Shown: positions 8,994-17,805 of the stretch, in pieces
How positions within the stretch are numbered: the stretch's first letter is position 1
Layout: every line of letters begins with the position of its first letter
Virus record (IMG/VR): IMGVR_UViG_3300027712_000098
Coordinates: 1-30,221 of that record
Reading direction: 5' to 3' (one strand)
Length of the DNA: 30,221 bases
Source of the DNA: a virus
Notes under the pieces: model-generated
Told to the model about the DNA's origin: nothing
Databases searched by the model: none
What the model saw: only the letters and a program-made list of their open reading frames with translations
Program-made: the position numbers and the translations under genes

Positions 8994-9713
8994 ATGTTTA
9001 TCCGAGGATCAGGAAGCGGTCAAGAATTTAAACGAAATGATCAATCATTTTATAGGGGGATCGTTGTCAAGAACAATGATCCCCTTCGTTTAAACAGAGT
9101 TAAAGTTTATATATCAGAAATCTCAAATCAACCATATGAAGAATGGTTTGAAAATCATGATGAGATCAATGTAAAAACTCCGGGTATCAATAATGTAGGA
9201 GACGACTGGATGGATACAGCAGTGTTTGAAGAAATAGCAAACACTATACCATGGGCAGAACCTTGTTTTCCATTGTTTGGAGAAGGTGGAGGAAGTCGAT
9301 ATTTCAAAGATGAAAAGATCGCAACCATCTCTGATTCAAATTACATTGAAGGATTTCAAATTTTAAATGATAAACCACCCACGATTAAAACAGGTGGATT
9401 CTCTCCAGCTTTTTTGTATGAAAACATGGGCACAGCAGTTGGCGATTCATTCACCAGTCCAATTGATAATCTATCAGGACAGTGCAATCCATACAGCTAT
9501 TCATACAAGCCATCAAAACATGTTAACAAAGCTAAAGGTATGTTTGCTATACCTGAAGTGGGCACTAAAGTATGGGTATTCCATTGGCAAGGCGATTTGA
9601 ATTATCCAGTATATTTCGGTATCATGCACGACGGCAGAGAATTGTCATTGATAAACAATACAAACAATGCAATCAAAACAAGCCCTACATATCCAGTTGA
9701 TTTTGAAAACTAA
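8994..9713 (+). CDS. 5: Baseplate hub OB-fold protein, gp5-like
   Basis: 239 residues from ATG 8994, with TAAATA 8982-8987; a TTG one codon earlier is less likely. The N-terminus (FYRGIVVKNNDPLRLNRVKV) and C-terminus (GMFAIPEVGTKVWVFHWQGD...PVYFGIMHDGREL) match the OB-fold of T4 gp5 and VgrG-type hub proteins, which cap the tail tube and carry the cell-puncturing needle. The middle insertion (~60 to 160) is phage-specific. No lysozyme domain is present, unlike T4 gp5. The next gene supplies a beta-helix-like part, so the spike seems to be split over two genes. Confidence 0.7.
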   Translation: MFIRGSGSGQEFKRNDQSFYRGIVVKNNDPLRLNRVKVYISEISNQPYEEWFENHDEINVKTPGINNVGDDWMDTAVFEEIANTIPWAEPCFPLFGEGGGSRYFKDEKIATISDSNYIEGFQILNDKPPTIKTGGFSPAFLYENMGTAVGDSFTSPIDNLSGQCNPYSYSYKPSKHVNKAKGMFAIPEVGTKVWVFHWQGDLNYPVYFGIMHDGRELSLINNTNNAIKTSPTYPVDFEN

Positions 9714-9730
9714 TATCTAAATACTTTTTA

Positions 9731-11320
9731 ATGTCAACGATTTACAAAAACCGAACCATTATCAATCAACGTGCAGCGTCTATTGATATTGACAATACTA
9801 CAAACAATGAAAAGATACAAATCTCTCATAGAAGCGGTAGTAATATAAATCTTTCCAATGAAGTTACATCCGAATTGGCCGTAAACAACAAGCAAACCAA
9901 AGTTATTAATGATCAGTTCACTACAGTCAATAGAAACAGTATAGAGTTTGTTGGGAAAGATAAAACGGAACGTGTTGGAGAAAATCACTACGTTTTAAAA
10001 GGGTTCAATAGCCAAACTGAAATAGATGCTTTTGCAAAATGGAAAGAAGCGTTCAAGCCGATTGCATTGAACAACAGCCAGTTTAAAATTCAACGAGGAG
10101 GTTACAGCTATCCAAACGGTATTATCACTCCTCAAAAAGGTGCAAGAGCAGTTAATCCAATTTTAAATTCCACATCTGTATCAGTAGAAAATTCTTTTAG
10201 TGGATACACAACAACCCCAATTAGAGATTCTAAAAAGGATGATGTTACGAATTACACGCCAGTTGCAGTTAGACAAGGAGACCCTGCCGCACTACACGGT
10301 ATAACGAGGCTATTAATAGATAAGAGTGCAGGAGAGTCAGGTTCAAATGCTCCGGGGGTTATTACAATTGGATCTTTGGAGAGTGCAGCTACTGAAAATG
10401 GTAGTTGGACAACCAACACAGCATCAACAACAATCGCAACTCAATTGGAGGAAATTCAATCTACATTATTGCCGATTGAACAATCGATGGGCAATGGAGG
10501 GGATGATATCTATTTCACAAAGAAAAACAAAGTCAGCACAATTGGCGCAGCGTTCAACGATTTCCCATCTGTTCGAATTGATGAACAGGGCAGAAGCCAA
10601 CCGTTTGAAATGCTTGTAAGTGATGTGGGGGCTTTTAAAAATCACGATACAATTCCTGTTGTGGAGGAAGTTGACAATGCTTCTATGTTCCCATGCGGAG
10701 AAGAAACCAAAGTGGTTGGCAATAGATACAATTTAATTGCTGGTTCTGGTGGTATAAATTTAAAAACCACGGGCGGTATTGAATTGGGAGGAACCGTTTT
10801 GAAAACAGGTTTTAAGAAAATCCACTTGAATTCATCGCATGGATTACATTTAATGTCTGAAAACGTGGTCGAATTGACCAGTTTGAAATCGATTGTATTG
10901 AGAACACCGAGACAAGTATTTGTCGAGGGATCGTTGGGTGTTAATGGTGACTTAATTATCGGAGGAGGATCTTATGTGGAAGGAGAAACATACGTTCAAC
11001 ACATAACAGCACCTGTTGAAATTCAACAAACAGAAGATACTGTTTTGTACGGTAAATTCAAGACCAACACAGATCGCACACTACCAATTGGAGAAGTGCG
11101 TATTTCTGGTTATTGGCATACTGTATATGCATTGGCCCAACAAGATTTGATTATATCTCCTCCACACAGTCACCACTTCAAAAATATCCCATTGAGATTA
11201 ACAAAATCCAATGCAGATGTTCGTAAATTTGCGCAGAGTGAAGGAGTTAACAATCACTTAGCGGTGTCCAAGTCATTTCCTCAGACACACACTAAGAAAA
11301 CAGTTGATGTATCTGATTAA
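9731..11320 (+). CDS. Spike-like protein with beta-helix repeats
   Basis: 529 residues, ATG 9731, TAAATA 9718-9723. The N-terminal ~100 residues and the stretch ~330-420 (YNLIAGSGGINLKTTGGIEL, KKIHLNSSHGLHLMSENVVE) show short alternating polar/hydrophobic repeats as in the triple-stranded beta-helix needles of gp5 and VgrG. The C-terminus contains HSHHF, a His-rich segment that could bind a metal at a spike tip. It follows the OB-fold hub gene directly. The last codons overlap convergently with the ClpP-like gene (both stops share TTAA at 11317-11320). Role inferred. Confidence 0.6.
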   Translation: MSTIYKNRTIINQRAASIDIDNTTNNEKIQISHRSGSNINLSNEVTSELAVNNKQTKVINDQFTTVNRNSIEFVGKDKTERVGENHYVLKGFNSQTEIDAFAKWKEAFKPIALNNSQFKIQRGGYSYPNGIITPQKGARAVNPILNSTSVSVENSFSGYTTTPIRDSKKDDVTNYTPVAVRQGDPAALHGITRLLIDKSAGESGSNAPGVITIGSLESAATENGSWTTNTASTTIATQLEEIQSTLLPIEQSMGNGGDDIYFTKKNKVSTIGAAFNDFPSVRIDEQGRSQPFEMLVSDVGAFKNHDTIPVVEEVDNASMFPCGEETKVVGNRYNLIAGSGGINLKTTGGIELGGTVLKTGFKKIHLNSSHGLHLMSENVVELTSLKSIVLRTPRQVFVEGSLGVNGDLIIGGGSYVEGETYVQHITAPVEIQQTEDTVLYGKFKTNTDRTLPIGEVRISGYWHTVYALAQQDLIISPPHSHHFKNIPLRLTKSNADVRKFAQSEGVNNHLAVSKSFPQTHTKKTVDVSD

Positions 11321-11964
11321 ATGATTTCATCAACCAATCCATATTGAAGACATTCTTCAGCACTAAGCCAAATATCTTTCTTCAATAGCTCATCAAGCTT
11401 CTTAACAGGAAGTTTTGTATATTCCTTATAGAAACTTTTGAGGATTGTCATGAGATTGGTGACATTATAAATTTCATCTTCCAATTCACTAAATTTACCA
11501 TACATCCCCCCTGAGATTTGGTGAATTAGAACACGTGAATATTTCCCAATGACTCTATGATCACCAATCAATGATAAGAATGTTGATGCACTTGCGGCAT
11601 AACCATCGACATATGTATACACTTTCGATTTCATATTTCGAATGGTGTCCACAATTGCAAACGCAGGATAAACTTCTCCTCCTTCACTTGCAATATGCAA
11701 GTGACACACAGGTTCGAAATCATCTCCCAACGTATTCTTGATGTTTTGAAGTTTAACATCAAGATCAAGAAGAGTTCTGTTAAGATCCAACGCTGCTGAT
11801 TGATCAATACTTCCGTAAAATAATATCTTGTTGTCTAATACCCTAATAGATCCTTGAGGATTCCAATTTTCGTTGGATGTTGGAGCTTGCATATTTAAAT
11901 AAATAGGAACTTGCTGAGATCCCAATTCATCTTCTTCAGTTGCTTTATATTTCCATCTTTTCAT
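11317..11964 (-). CDS. clpP: ClpP-like serine protease
   Basis: 215 residues, minus strand. The ClpP fold is clear: HLHIASEGGEVYPAFAIVDT, GYAASAST with the nucleophile Ser125, LIHQISGGMYG with His148, and KKDIWLSAEECLQYGLVDEI with Asp197, so the catalytic triad is intact. The N-terminal ~40 residues are extra compared with bacterial ClpP. Bacterial ClpP acts as a tetradecamer fed by ClpX/ClpA. Phage versions may process virion proteins or redirect host proteolysis. It is the last gene of the minus-strand nrd group, 12 bases after nrdA. Confidence 0.85.
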   Translation of the reverse strand: MKRWKYKATEEDELGSQQVPIYLNMQAPTSNENWNPQGSIRVLDNKILFYGSIDQSAALDLNRTLLDLDVKLQNIKNTLGDDFEPVCHLHIASEGGEVYPAFAIVDTIRNMKSKVYTYVDGYAASASTFLSLIGDHRVIGKYSRVLIHQISGGMYGKFSELEDEIYNVTNLMTILKSFYKEYTKLPVKKLDELLKKDIWLSAEECLQYGLVDEII

Positions 11965-11975
11965 AATAATATTTT

Positions 11976-14792
11976 TTAAGCTTCGCAGGTTGAGCAGTTC
12001 AAGATACTTCTTGCTAATTCTTGTGCTGGGTTGCTACTTCTTTGATAGTAAAAACTCTTGATACCATTTTCCCATCCAAAAATCATAAGTTCATTCACTT
12101 CTTTCGGTTTGGTATTTGGTGGAATCATAAGATTCAAACTTTGACCTTGATCAATAAATTTTTGGCGATGAACAGCTTGAATGACAATTTCTTTTTGGGA
12201 AATTTCACCAAACGTCTTAAACACATCCTTTTCCGATTGTGTGAGGAAATTAAGATGCTGAACACTTCCACCATGAACAAGAACGCTTTTCCAAGTTTCT
12301 TGGGTGTTCTTGCCTTTTGATTCAAAAAGCTTAATTAGATATGGATTCTTGAATGTGAATTTACCCTTCGCCAAATCCTTTGTATAATAGTTGCTATTCA
12401 AAGGTTCAATGCTCGGTGAAACCTGACCAAGAATAAATGAGCTTGATGTTGTAGGAGCAACGGCAAGAGTTGTTACATTTCTACGACATTGATCGCTACC
12501 AATATAAATTGGAGCGCATCCAAACAACTTAGCAAGTTCTTCGGTTGCCTTATCAGCTTTCTCTCGAATCTTACTCCAAACAGACATATTCAGAAGTTTA
12601 GCATCCATTGATTCAAATGCAATCATTTTATCTTGAAGAAGACTATGCCATCCCAAAACACCAACACCCAATGCACGTTGATTAACTGCAAAGTTTCTTG
12701 GCGCTTCCATGAATTTAACATCGGTGGTTTTAGTAATGAATTCTGACATGACAGCATCCAAGAAATAAACCAAAGTCTCGACAGCATCTGTATCTTTCCA
12801 CTCTTCCCATTTTTCAAGATTCAAAGATGAGAGATCGCAAACGAACGATTCGTTTTCATCATTCGAAAGGAAAATTTCAGAACAAAGATTTGAATTGTGA
12901 ATTTTTCTTCCTGTCGATTTATAAATTTCAGGAGCTTGATCGTTGGCATTGTCGCTGAAGAAAATGTAAGGATAACCGCTTTCAAAACGCTTTTGAATAA
13001 CCTTACCCCAAATCTTACGCTTTTTCGCGTCTCCTGCAATCATGGAAGACATCCAATCATTGGAAACACAAACACCAATACTCATATCCTGAATTTCATG
13101 ACCATCAGAACGTATCTTTAGGAATTCTTCAATATCAGGATGATCAATTGGTAGATAACCTGCGAATGATCCACGGCGAACATTACCTTGCGATACAACG
13201 TTCATAAGCTTGTTATAAAGCTCCATGAAGTGAACTGCGCCAGTAGATGACCCACCTGATGATATAGACGCTCCACGGCCTCGTAGTGCGCCAAAATAGC
13301 CACTTGTGCCGCCTCCAGCCTTGGTCATTTGACCAACCTCTGCTAGAGTGTTTAGAATGCCTTCCATGGTATCTGGAATGTAAGATCCAAAACAATTATG
13401 CAATACTACACCAGATGCGCTAAAAGAATGATCTTCATCTACTGTGAAGTCATAAACATCCTCAACCTTTTCAGTAAGATGCAATTCTTTAATTTTGGCA
13501 TATCGCAACCCATCGTAAAATTTAATAGCTGAATTGCTGTTATTTTTTGAATACTTGTCATTATATTTTCTAAAATTGCATGTATACGTGTGTGGTGTGG
13601 TTGATAAAACAGAAGATTTTTCTTGCATTTGTAATGACATTCCCAGACCTAGCTTCAAACCGATTTGATATATTTGAAGAAGCATTTTAGGATTTGCCAC
13701 CGTTATTCTACAATCTTGGCACTTAGTTATAGTCCCATCACCAGCCAACAAGCCATCTAAGAAATATTTTAATTTCTGTTTGGGTAATTCCATAATCCAT
13801 TCTGGAATCAATTTATTCTTACATCCATCACCAAATGAATGAAACAAATTTCCAATTATTTGAGAATTAACATCGGTAGTTAGCCAAGTATAGATAACAT
13901 CACCTCTTTTAGTAGAGCCTGTATAAGTATTACCATTTAAATTCAATTTAGACTTTATAATATTCAACCATTTATGTGTCAATTCAGCTTCGTCTTTATC
14001 ATTTGTTGTTATTCGTATCCCGACAGGTTCTTTTTTGTTATTTTTGGAAACGCTACCTTCAGCAAACCAAAGTCCAAACGCCCACGCCAAATCTTCATCA
14101 ATTTCTATAAATTCGAATGGGTTTGAAAAATACTCTACTGTTTTTCCATTTTTGGTAGTTTTTGATTTGGTATTTTTTGAAATTTCTTTGTAAATCTTTC
14201 CATCGATAACATGTGGGTTGTAACTATTACAAAACGATTTCATATCTATTGTGTAGTCCTTCTCAACACTCTCAATATCACCGTTGATCGCAACGAGATG
14301 CAGATCAGGATTAAGTTCGTCGGTTCGCACCCATCCCACGTTAGTTAAAACTAAATGATTGCCTGTTAGATAAAGAGGAGTCATTCTATTAGAAACTTTT
14401 AATTTAAAAATATTATTTTTATTTTTAGTTGGTATAATATCAATAACTTTTCTATAACGTCCCCGGTGGGTGAGAACTTCGTCTCCAATTTCTATATCCT
14501 TTGCCATTTTACCTCCACCGCTCTTTGTATTAATCCAAGTGTCACCAACGACACAACTAATAGGCAATCCACGTTCTCTTCCAAAGTTTGAAATTATAGG
14601 ACTTGAAATTGAATAAAAACCTCTACTTAAGTAGTCTTCAAATTTATTTGCAAATCCATCAATTCCCAAATAACGCTCTGCTGTTTTTGCTATATCTTTG
14701 AACCTTTCTTCTGGTGTTTCTCCTTCTAAAAGATATCCTCTTTCCAGAAATTTTCTGGAATCCTCATTAAGCCAATAGTATTTGTTTGTCAT
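11976..14792 (-). CDS. nrdA: Ribonucleotide reductase alpha subunit NrdA with intein
   Basis: 938-residue precursor; removing the 387-residue intein leaves 551. Class Ia/b-type large subunit reducing ribonucleotides to deoxyribonucleotides for phage DNA synthesis. Conserved residues are visible: active-site Cys467 right after the intein (CFGSYIPDT), NLCSE with Asn635, Cys637 and Glu639, the second redox Cys652 in VCDLSSLNL, the radical-transfer pair Tyr915-Tyr916 (SFYYQRS), and a C-terminal Cys933/Cys936 pair (NCSTCEA). The N-terminal ATP-cone of cellular NrdA is missing, so activity-site regulation by dATP is probably absent. It is co-directional with nrdB, separated by a small gene. Confidence 0.93.
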   Translation of the reverse strand: MTNKYYWLNEDSRKFLERGYLLEGETPEERFKDIAKTAERYLGIDGFANKFEDYLSRGFYSISSPIISNFGRERGLPISCVVGDTWINTKSGGGKMAKDIEIGDEVLTHRGRYRKVIDIIPTKNKNNIFKLKVSNRMTPLYLTGNHLVLTNVGWVRTDELNPDLHLVAINGDIESVEKDYTIDMKSFCNSYNPHVIDGKIYKEISKNTKSKTTKNGKTVEYFSNPFEFIEIDEDLAWAFGLWFAEGSVSKNNKKEPVGIRITTNDKDEAELTHKWLNIIKSKLNLNGNTYTGSTKRGDVIYTWLTTDVNSQIIGNLFHSFGDGCKNKLIPEWIMELPKQKLKYFLDGLLAGDGTITKCQDCRITVANPKMLLQIYQIGLKLGLGMSLQMQEKSSVLSTTPHTYTCNFRKYNDKYSKNNSNSAIKFYDGLRYAKIKELHLTEKVEDVYDFTVDEDHSFSASGVVLHNCFGSYIPDTMEGILNTLAEVGQMTKAGGGTSGYFGALRGRGASISSGGSSTGAVHFMELYNKLMNVVSQGNVRRGSFAGYLPIDHPDIEEFLKIRSDGHEIQDMSIGVCVSNDWMSSMIAGDAKKRKIWGKVIQKRFESGYPYIFFSDNANDQAPEIYKSTGRKIHNSNLCSEIFLSNDENESFVCDLSSLNLEKWEEWKDTDAVETLVYFLDAVMSEFITKTTDVKFMEAPRNFAVNQRALGVGVLGWHSLLQDKMIAFESMDAKLLNMSVWSKIREKADKATEELAKLFGCAPIYIGSDQCRRNVTTLAVAPTTSSSFILGQVSPSIEPLNSNYYTKDLAKGKFTFKNPYLIKLFESKGKNTQETWKSVLVHGGSVQHLNFLTQSEKDVFKTFGEISQKEIVIQAVHRQKFIDQGQSLNLMIPPNTKPKEVNELMIFGWENGIKSFYYQRSSNPAQELARSILNCSTCEA
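13395..14555 (-). mobile_element. Intein with LAGLIDADG homing endonuclease inside NrdA
   Basis: Residues 80-466 of the precursor. Splice block A starts with Cys1 (CVVGDTWINT); block B is LTGNHLVLT; the C-terminal blocks are VEDVYDFTVDEDHSFSASG and VVLHN followed by Cys+1. Two LAGLIDADG-type helices are visible: FGLWFAEGSV and FLDGLLAGDGTI, so both splicing and homing parts look intact. Insertion is directly before the first active-site cysteine (equivalent to E. coli Cys225), so the enzyme cannot work until the intein leaves. The C-terminal residues His-Asn and the nucleophile Cys+1 are present. Confidence 0.93.
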
Positions 14793-14794
14793 AA

Positions 14795-15193
14795 TTAAAA
14801 TAGAATTGTGTTGTTTGGGATGTCTTCTTCAGGTACAATATAAGCATCGATTACATCCCTATTTTCGATATCTTTAGCTTTCTTTAATCTATTCAATCCA
14901 TCTGCAACAGATAAGCCGTATGATTTGTTTTTAATAACAAGTAGCGGAAACGATGTATCAGCTCTCATCATTCGTTGATTAGAGCTTTCTACATCTTTCT
15001 GATTTTGTTCATCCCACCATTTTAAATCATGCTCTAACTTGCTAATAGGAAAATTCTTCTTGAGATATTTCTTCTTATTATCTTCAGCAAATTTAACAAC
15101 AGCCTCAACAGATCTTTTTTTACCTTTATCATCTGTCATTACACTGTCTTTAAAATTTTCCAAAAGGCTATTTACTATATCATTAAATTTCAT
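14795..15193 (-). CDS. ParB/Srx-like small protein between nrdB and nrdA
   Basis: 132 residues, minus strand; 2-base gap to nrdA and 3-base gap to nrdB stop, so clearly in the nrd transcript. N-terminus (MKFNDIVNSLLENF) resembles the lead helix of many phage proteins. Residues ~80-125 (SFPLLVIKNKSYGLSVADGLNRLKKA and VIDAYIVPEEDI) look like the ParB/sulfiredoxin fold, where a DG-x-x-R stretch binds a nucleotide. That family assignment is tentative. Any link to nucleotide metabolism is inferred only from position. Confidence 0.6.
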   Translation of the reverse strand: MKFNDIVNSLLENFKDSVMTDDKGKKRSVEAVVKFAEDNKKKYLKKNFPISKLEHDLKWWDEQNQKDVESSNQRMMRADTSFPLLVIKNKSYGLSVADGLNRLKKAKDIENRDVIDAYIVPEEDIPNNTILF

Positions 15194-15196
15194 AAA

Positions 15197-16168
15197 TTAA
15201 AATAATTCACTTTCGTCAAAACATTGGGCCTTTTTTGTGTAACCCGTGTCTTTGCTATGGAAGAAGTCGGTCATGTTGTTTCCTAGAAGTTCCTCATCAA
15301 ACCACACAGTTTTGGAAAGTAAATCCTGATCGACATCAAAAACTGGCAAAAATCCAATTTGTTCCAAAGATTCATTGATTCTATTCTTGATGAATTCTTT
15401 TAGAATAGGAGCGGACAAGCCATCTTCTTCCAAACCATTGATCATCCAATCGATGATTTTACTTTCTGCTTTAAAAGCTTCTTGAGCTTCTTGTGCAATT
15501 TTAACGGAAAGTTCATCATCGAACAATTCTGGAAGCTCTTCTCTGATAGTGTTGATTATTTTAATACCTACCAATGCATGAATATTTTCTTCGTTTCGTG
15601 TGTATTTGACTTGTTGGTCGGTGTCCTTCAAAACATTTTTGAAACGGGCAAACCAATTAATAATATAGAATTGGGAGAACAATGAAACGTTCTCAACGAA
15701 CAAAGTAAACAAGATCAAAGCATACAAATATTGTTTCTTGGAATCTTTGTAGAATTTATGCGTGTATTTCTTCAAATACTTGACTCGCCCTTGAATAAAG
15801 TCCAATTTCAAGTTTTCTTCAAAAATGTCTTCAAGCTCCAACACGGTAAGCAATCTTTCGTAAGCGTTATTGTGAATCACTTCCACGTTTGCCATTACGT
15901 ATCCCAAATCTTGAAGAGCGGGATGTGGAAGGTTGTCTCCCAGCTTGGCCCAAAAGGTTTTGACTGCAACTTCGATTTGTCCAACAGCAGAAAGAGTGCG
16001 GACGATGATTTCTCTCAATTGATCGTCCAGATCAACTTTGAATTGGTGTAAATCACTTTTAAAGCTGAATTCTTTGTCGGTCCAGAAGCCATCATGCATT
16101 GCTTGGATAAAGGTTTCTGTCCATGGATAACGGTTTGGTTTTCGGCTTATTTGTTCATCAAATATCAT
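15197..16168 (-). CDS. nrdB: Ribonucleotide reductase beta subunit NrdB
   Basis: 323 residues from ATG 16168 (MIFDEQISRKPNRYPW); a longer frame to 16216 overlaps the upstream endonuclease and lacks the TAAATA box that sits at 16174-16179, five bases before this ATG. It houses the diiron-tyrosyl radical centre of class I RNR. Likely iron ligands are Glu66, Glu96, His99, Glu159, Glu194 and His197, with radical Tyr103 in EVIHNNAYE at the canonical E-x2-H-x3-Y spacing. The C-terminal tail (CFDESELF) should dock on NrdA. First gene of the reductase group after the homing endonuclease. Confidence 0.93.
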   Translation of the reverse strand: MIFDEQISRKPNRYPWTETFIQAMHDGFWTDKEFSFKSDLHQFKVDLDDQLREIIVRTLSAVGQIEVAVKTFWAKLGDNLPHPALQDLGYVMANVEVIHNNAYERLLTVLELEDIFEENLKLDFIQGRVKYLKKYTHKFYKDSKKQYLYALILFTLFVENVSLFSQFYIINWFARFKNVLKDTDQQVKYTRNEENIHALVGIKIINTIREELPELFDDELSVKIAQEAQEAFKAESKIIDWMINGLEEDGLSAPILKEFIKNRINESLEQIGFLPVFDVDQDLLSKTVWFDEELLGNNMTDFFHSKDTGYTKKAQCFDESELF

Positions 16169-16172
16169 AGTT

Positions 16173-17708
16173 TTATTTATGTAAAGGTTTTGTATAAATG
16201 AAACACATATTGCCACAATCGTATATTTTGTAATATTTTAATTGTTTCATTATTTGTGATTCTGTCATATTCTCAAAATTTCCAAGTTTTGAAATTATTG
16301 ATTTTCTAAATGAAAATCTATGCAGGCGCTTGAGGTCATTTGGTTTAAAATACCAATAATTTACTGACGTGTTGTGTGAAAATGTAAAACCTATTTTTTT
16401 GTAAACATCACCTACACTCCATCTCCTATCAGCGTAGGATACCAGCACATCTCCAAAATTCAAGTAGTTTTCAACAAAAAAGGCGAGTAGTTTGCCAGCC
16501 GCTCCCATTATTTTAAAATGTGAAATGCTACAAAATCGCACAAGTTCCCAGCTATAATTTTTTGTGAATCCCAATGATGATCGGGGTTTTGAAAATGTCA
16601 TCACGGATACCAATCGATTTTTATAAAATAATCCAAGTTTTATAGATGACTTGTCTGATGATTGGATATGATATTTTTTCAAAAACCTAGAGCATAATGA
16701 TTTATCAAGTTCTAATACCTTGCATTTTCTAGCGGGTATAGATTTTTTTATAAGACCTAATAAATTTTTTAATCTAGTTATTACTATGTTTGGATTAAAC
16801 ATAATCTCATCTTCAAATATTTGAACAATTCTATATCCACTGGCATTACATTCATTTAATTTATTTAAATGGCATTTTTTATCTATTTTTTTCTCAGTCG
16901 AATGCCAATAAAGTCCGTGACATTCTATTGCTATTTTTTTAGAAGGAATTACAAAATCTAATTCTTTGGGAGATATTACAGTTCTATCATTTTTTATGTA
17001 TTCTATGCCATTTTGTATTAAAAAAGTTTCTATAAAATCTTCTTGTTTGGAACCCATTAAACTGCATTTGCGACAACCTCTTCCCGTTAAATGATCGCGG
17101 GGAGCTTGTTTAAACTCGCCGTGAATATCGCATTTTATTGAGATCGTATTTAAACATCCTTTATAATCTACATTGTCATATGAAAATTTATCGCCGTGTA
17201 TTTTTCTTGCCTTTACGACAAACTCTACCGTGTTGCTTTTTTGTATGACAGAATTTTTTTCATTTGAGCATTTTCTACATCCAGATCCAGCCAAATGTGA
17301 ATCTGGACGTTGAGTAAACAAGCCATGTTTTGAACATAATATATCTATCTTAGTTTTTGGATTGATATAATTAACAAAATTGTAATCGTAAATGTTACCA
17401 TGCACTGTTTTCGCTTTTTTAATAAAAGCGTCCAAGTCACCTTTTTTACGAACATCCGATCTTTTGATCGTCGCACATTTTGGACATCCCTTTCCCATCA
17501 AATGATTATTGGCTTCTTGTGAAAATTTACCGTGATTTGGGCAAATGATGTCTATTTTACTTTTACTGTTGAAATTTGTGACTGGTAATTCGTAATCATA
17601 AAAGTGGTCATGTCGTTCATTAGCTTTGCTTAAAAAAGACGATGAATATTTGTTTAACCCGATTTGCCGCATTTGATTTTGTTTTTTATGCATTGTATCT
17701 GATGTCAT
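16173..17708 (-). CDS. Homing-type endonuclease, paralogue of the 7.1 kb gene
   Basis: Up to 511 residues, minus strand. It has four Cys-x2-His-Gly ... Cys-x2-Cys zinc modules (CPNHGKF/GCPKCA, CSKHGLF/GCRKCS, CDIHGEF/GCRKCS and flanking half-sites), then ELDFVIPSKKIAIECHGLYW and QIFEDEI as the nuclease core, then a C-terminal domain matching the 7.1 kb protein (SYADRRWSVGDVYKKIGFTF versus TYADRRISTGDVYRKFGMVE). It ends four bases before nrdB and probably occupies a homing site there. A promoter-like TTGACA-N16-TACAAT overlaps its first codons, so Met6 (17693) or Met13 (17672) may be the real start. Confidence 0.75.
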   Translation of the reverse strand: MTSDTMHKKQNQMRQIGLNKYSSSFLSKANERHDHFYDYELPVTNFNSKSKIDIICPNHGKFSQEANNHLMGKGCPKCATIKRSDVRKKGDLDAFIKKAKTVHGNIYDYNFVNYINPKTKIDILCSKHGLFTQRPDSHLAGSGCRKCSNEKNSVIQKSNTVEFVVKARKIHGDKFSYDNVDYKGCLNTISIKCDIHGEFKQAPRDHLTGRGCRKCSLMGSKQEDFIETFLIQNGIEYIKNDRTVISPKELDFVIPSKKIAIECHGLYWHSTEKKIDKKCHLNKLNECNASGYRIVQIFEDEIMFNPNIVITRLKNLLGLIKKSIPARKCKVLELDKSLCSRFLKKYHIQSSDKSSIKLGLFYKNRLVSVMTFSKPRSSLGFTKNYSWELVRFCSISHFKIMGAAGKLLAFFVENYLNFGDVLVSYADRRWSVGDVYKKIGFTFSHNTSVNYWYFKPNDLKRLHRFSFRKSIISKLGNFENMTESQIMKQLKYYKIYDCGNMCFIYTKPLHK

Positions 17709-17719
17709 CGGTTTGTCAA
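17692..17719 (-). promoter_or_regulatory. Promoter candidate at the minus-strand endonuclease start
   Basis: On the minus strand TTGACA (17719-17714) and TACAAT (17697-17692) are 16 bases apart. Transcription would begin near 17685, inside the longest reading frame, arguing for a start at 17672 and driving the nrd/clpP group. Confidence 0.45.
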
Positions 17720-17805
17720 ATTGGTTTCGTTCGATTATTTAGCGCGTGTTTTTGATGATGCTGGGTTGTGCTAAAAAATAGATTTTTGATTAAATAGTGT
17801 TACGC

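Noticed and set aside
16169-16216. N-terminal extension of NrdB to 16216
   Set aside because: It overlaps the end of the endonuclease gene, does not match the NrdB N-terminus, and the TAAATA box supports ATG 16168.
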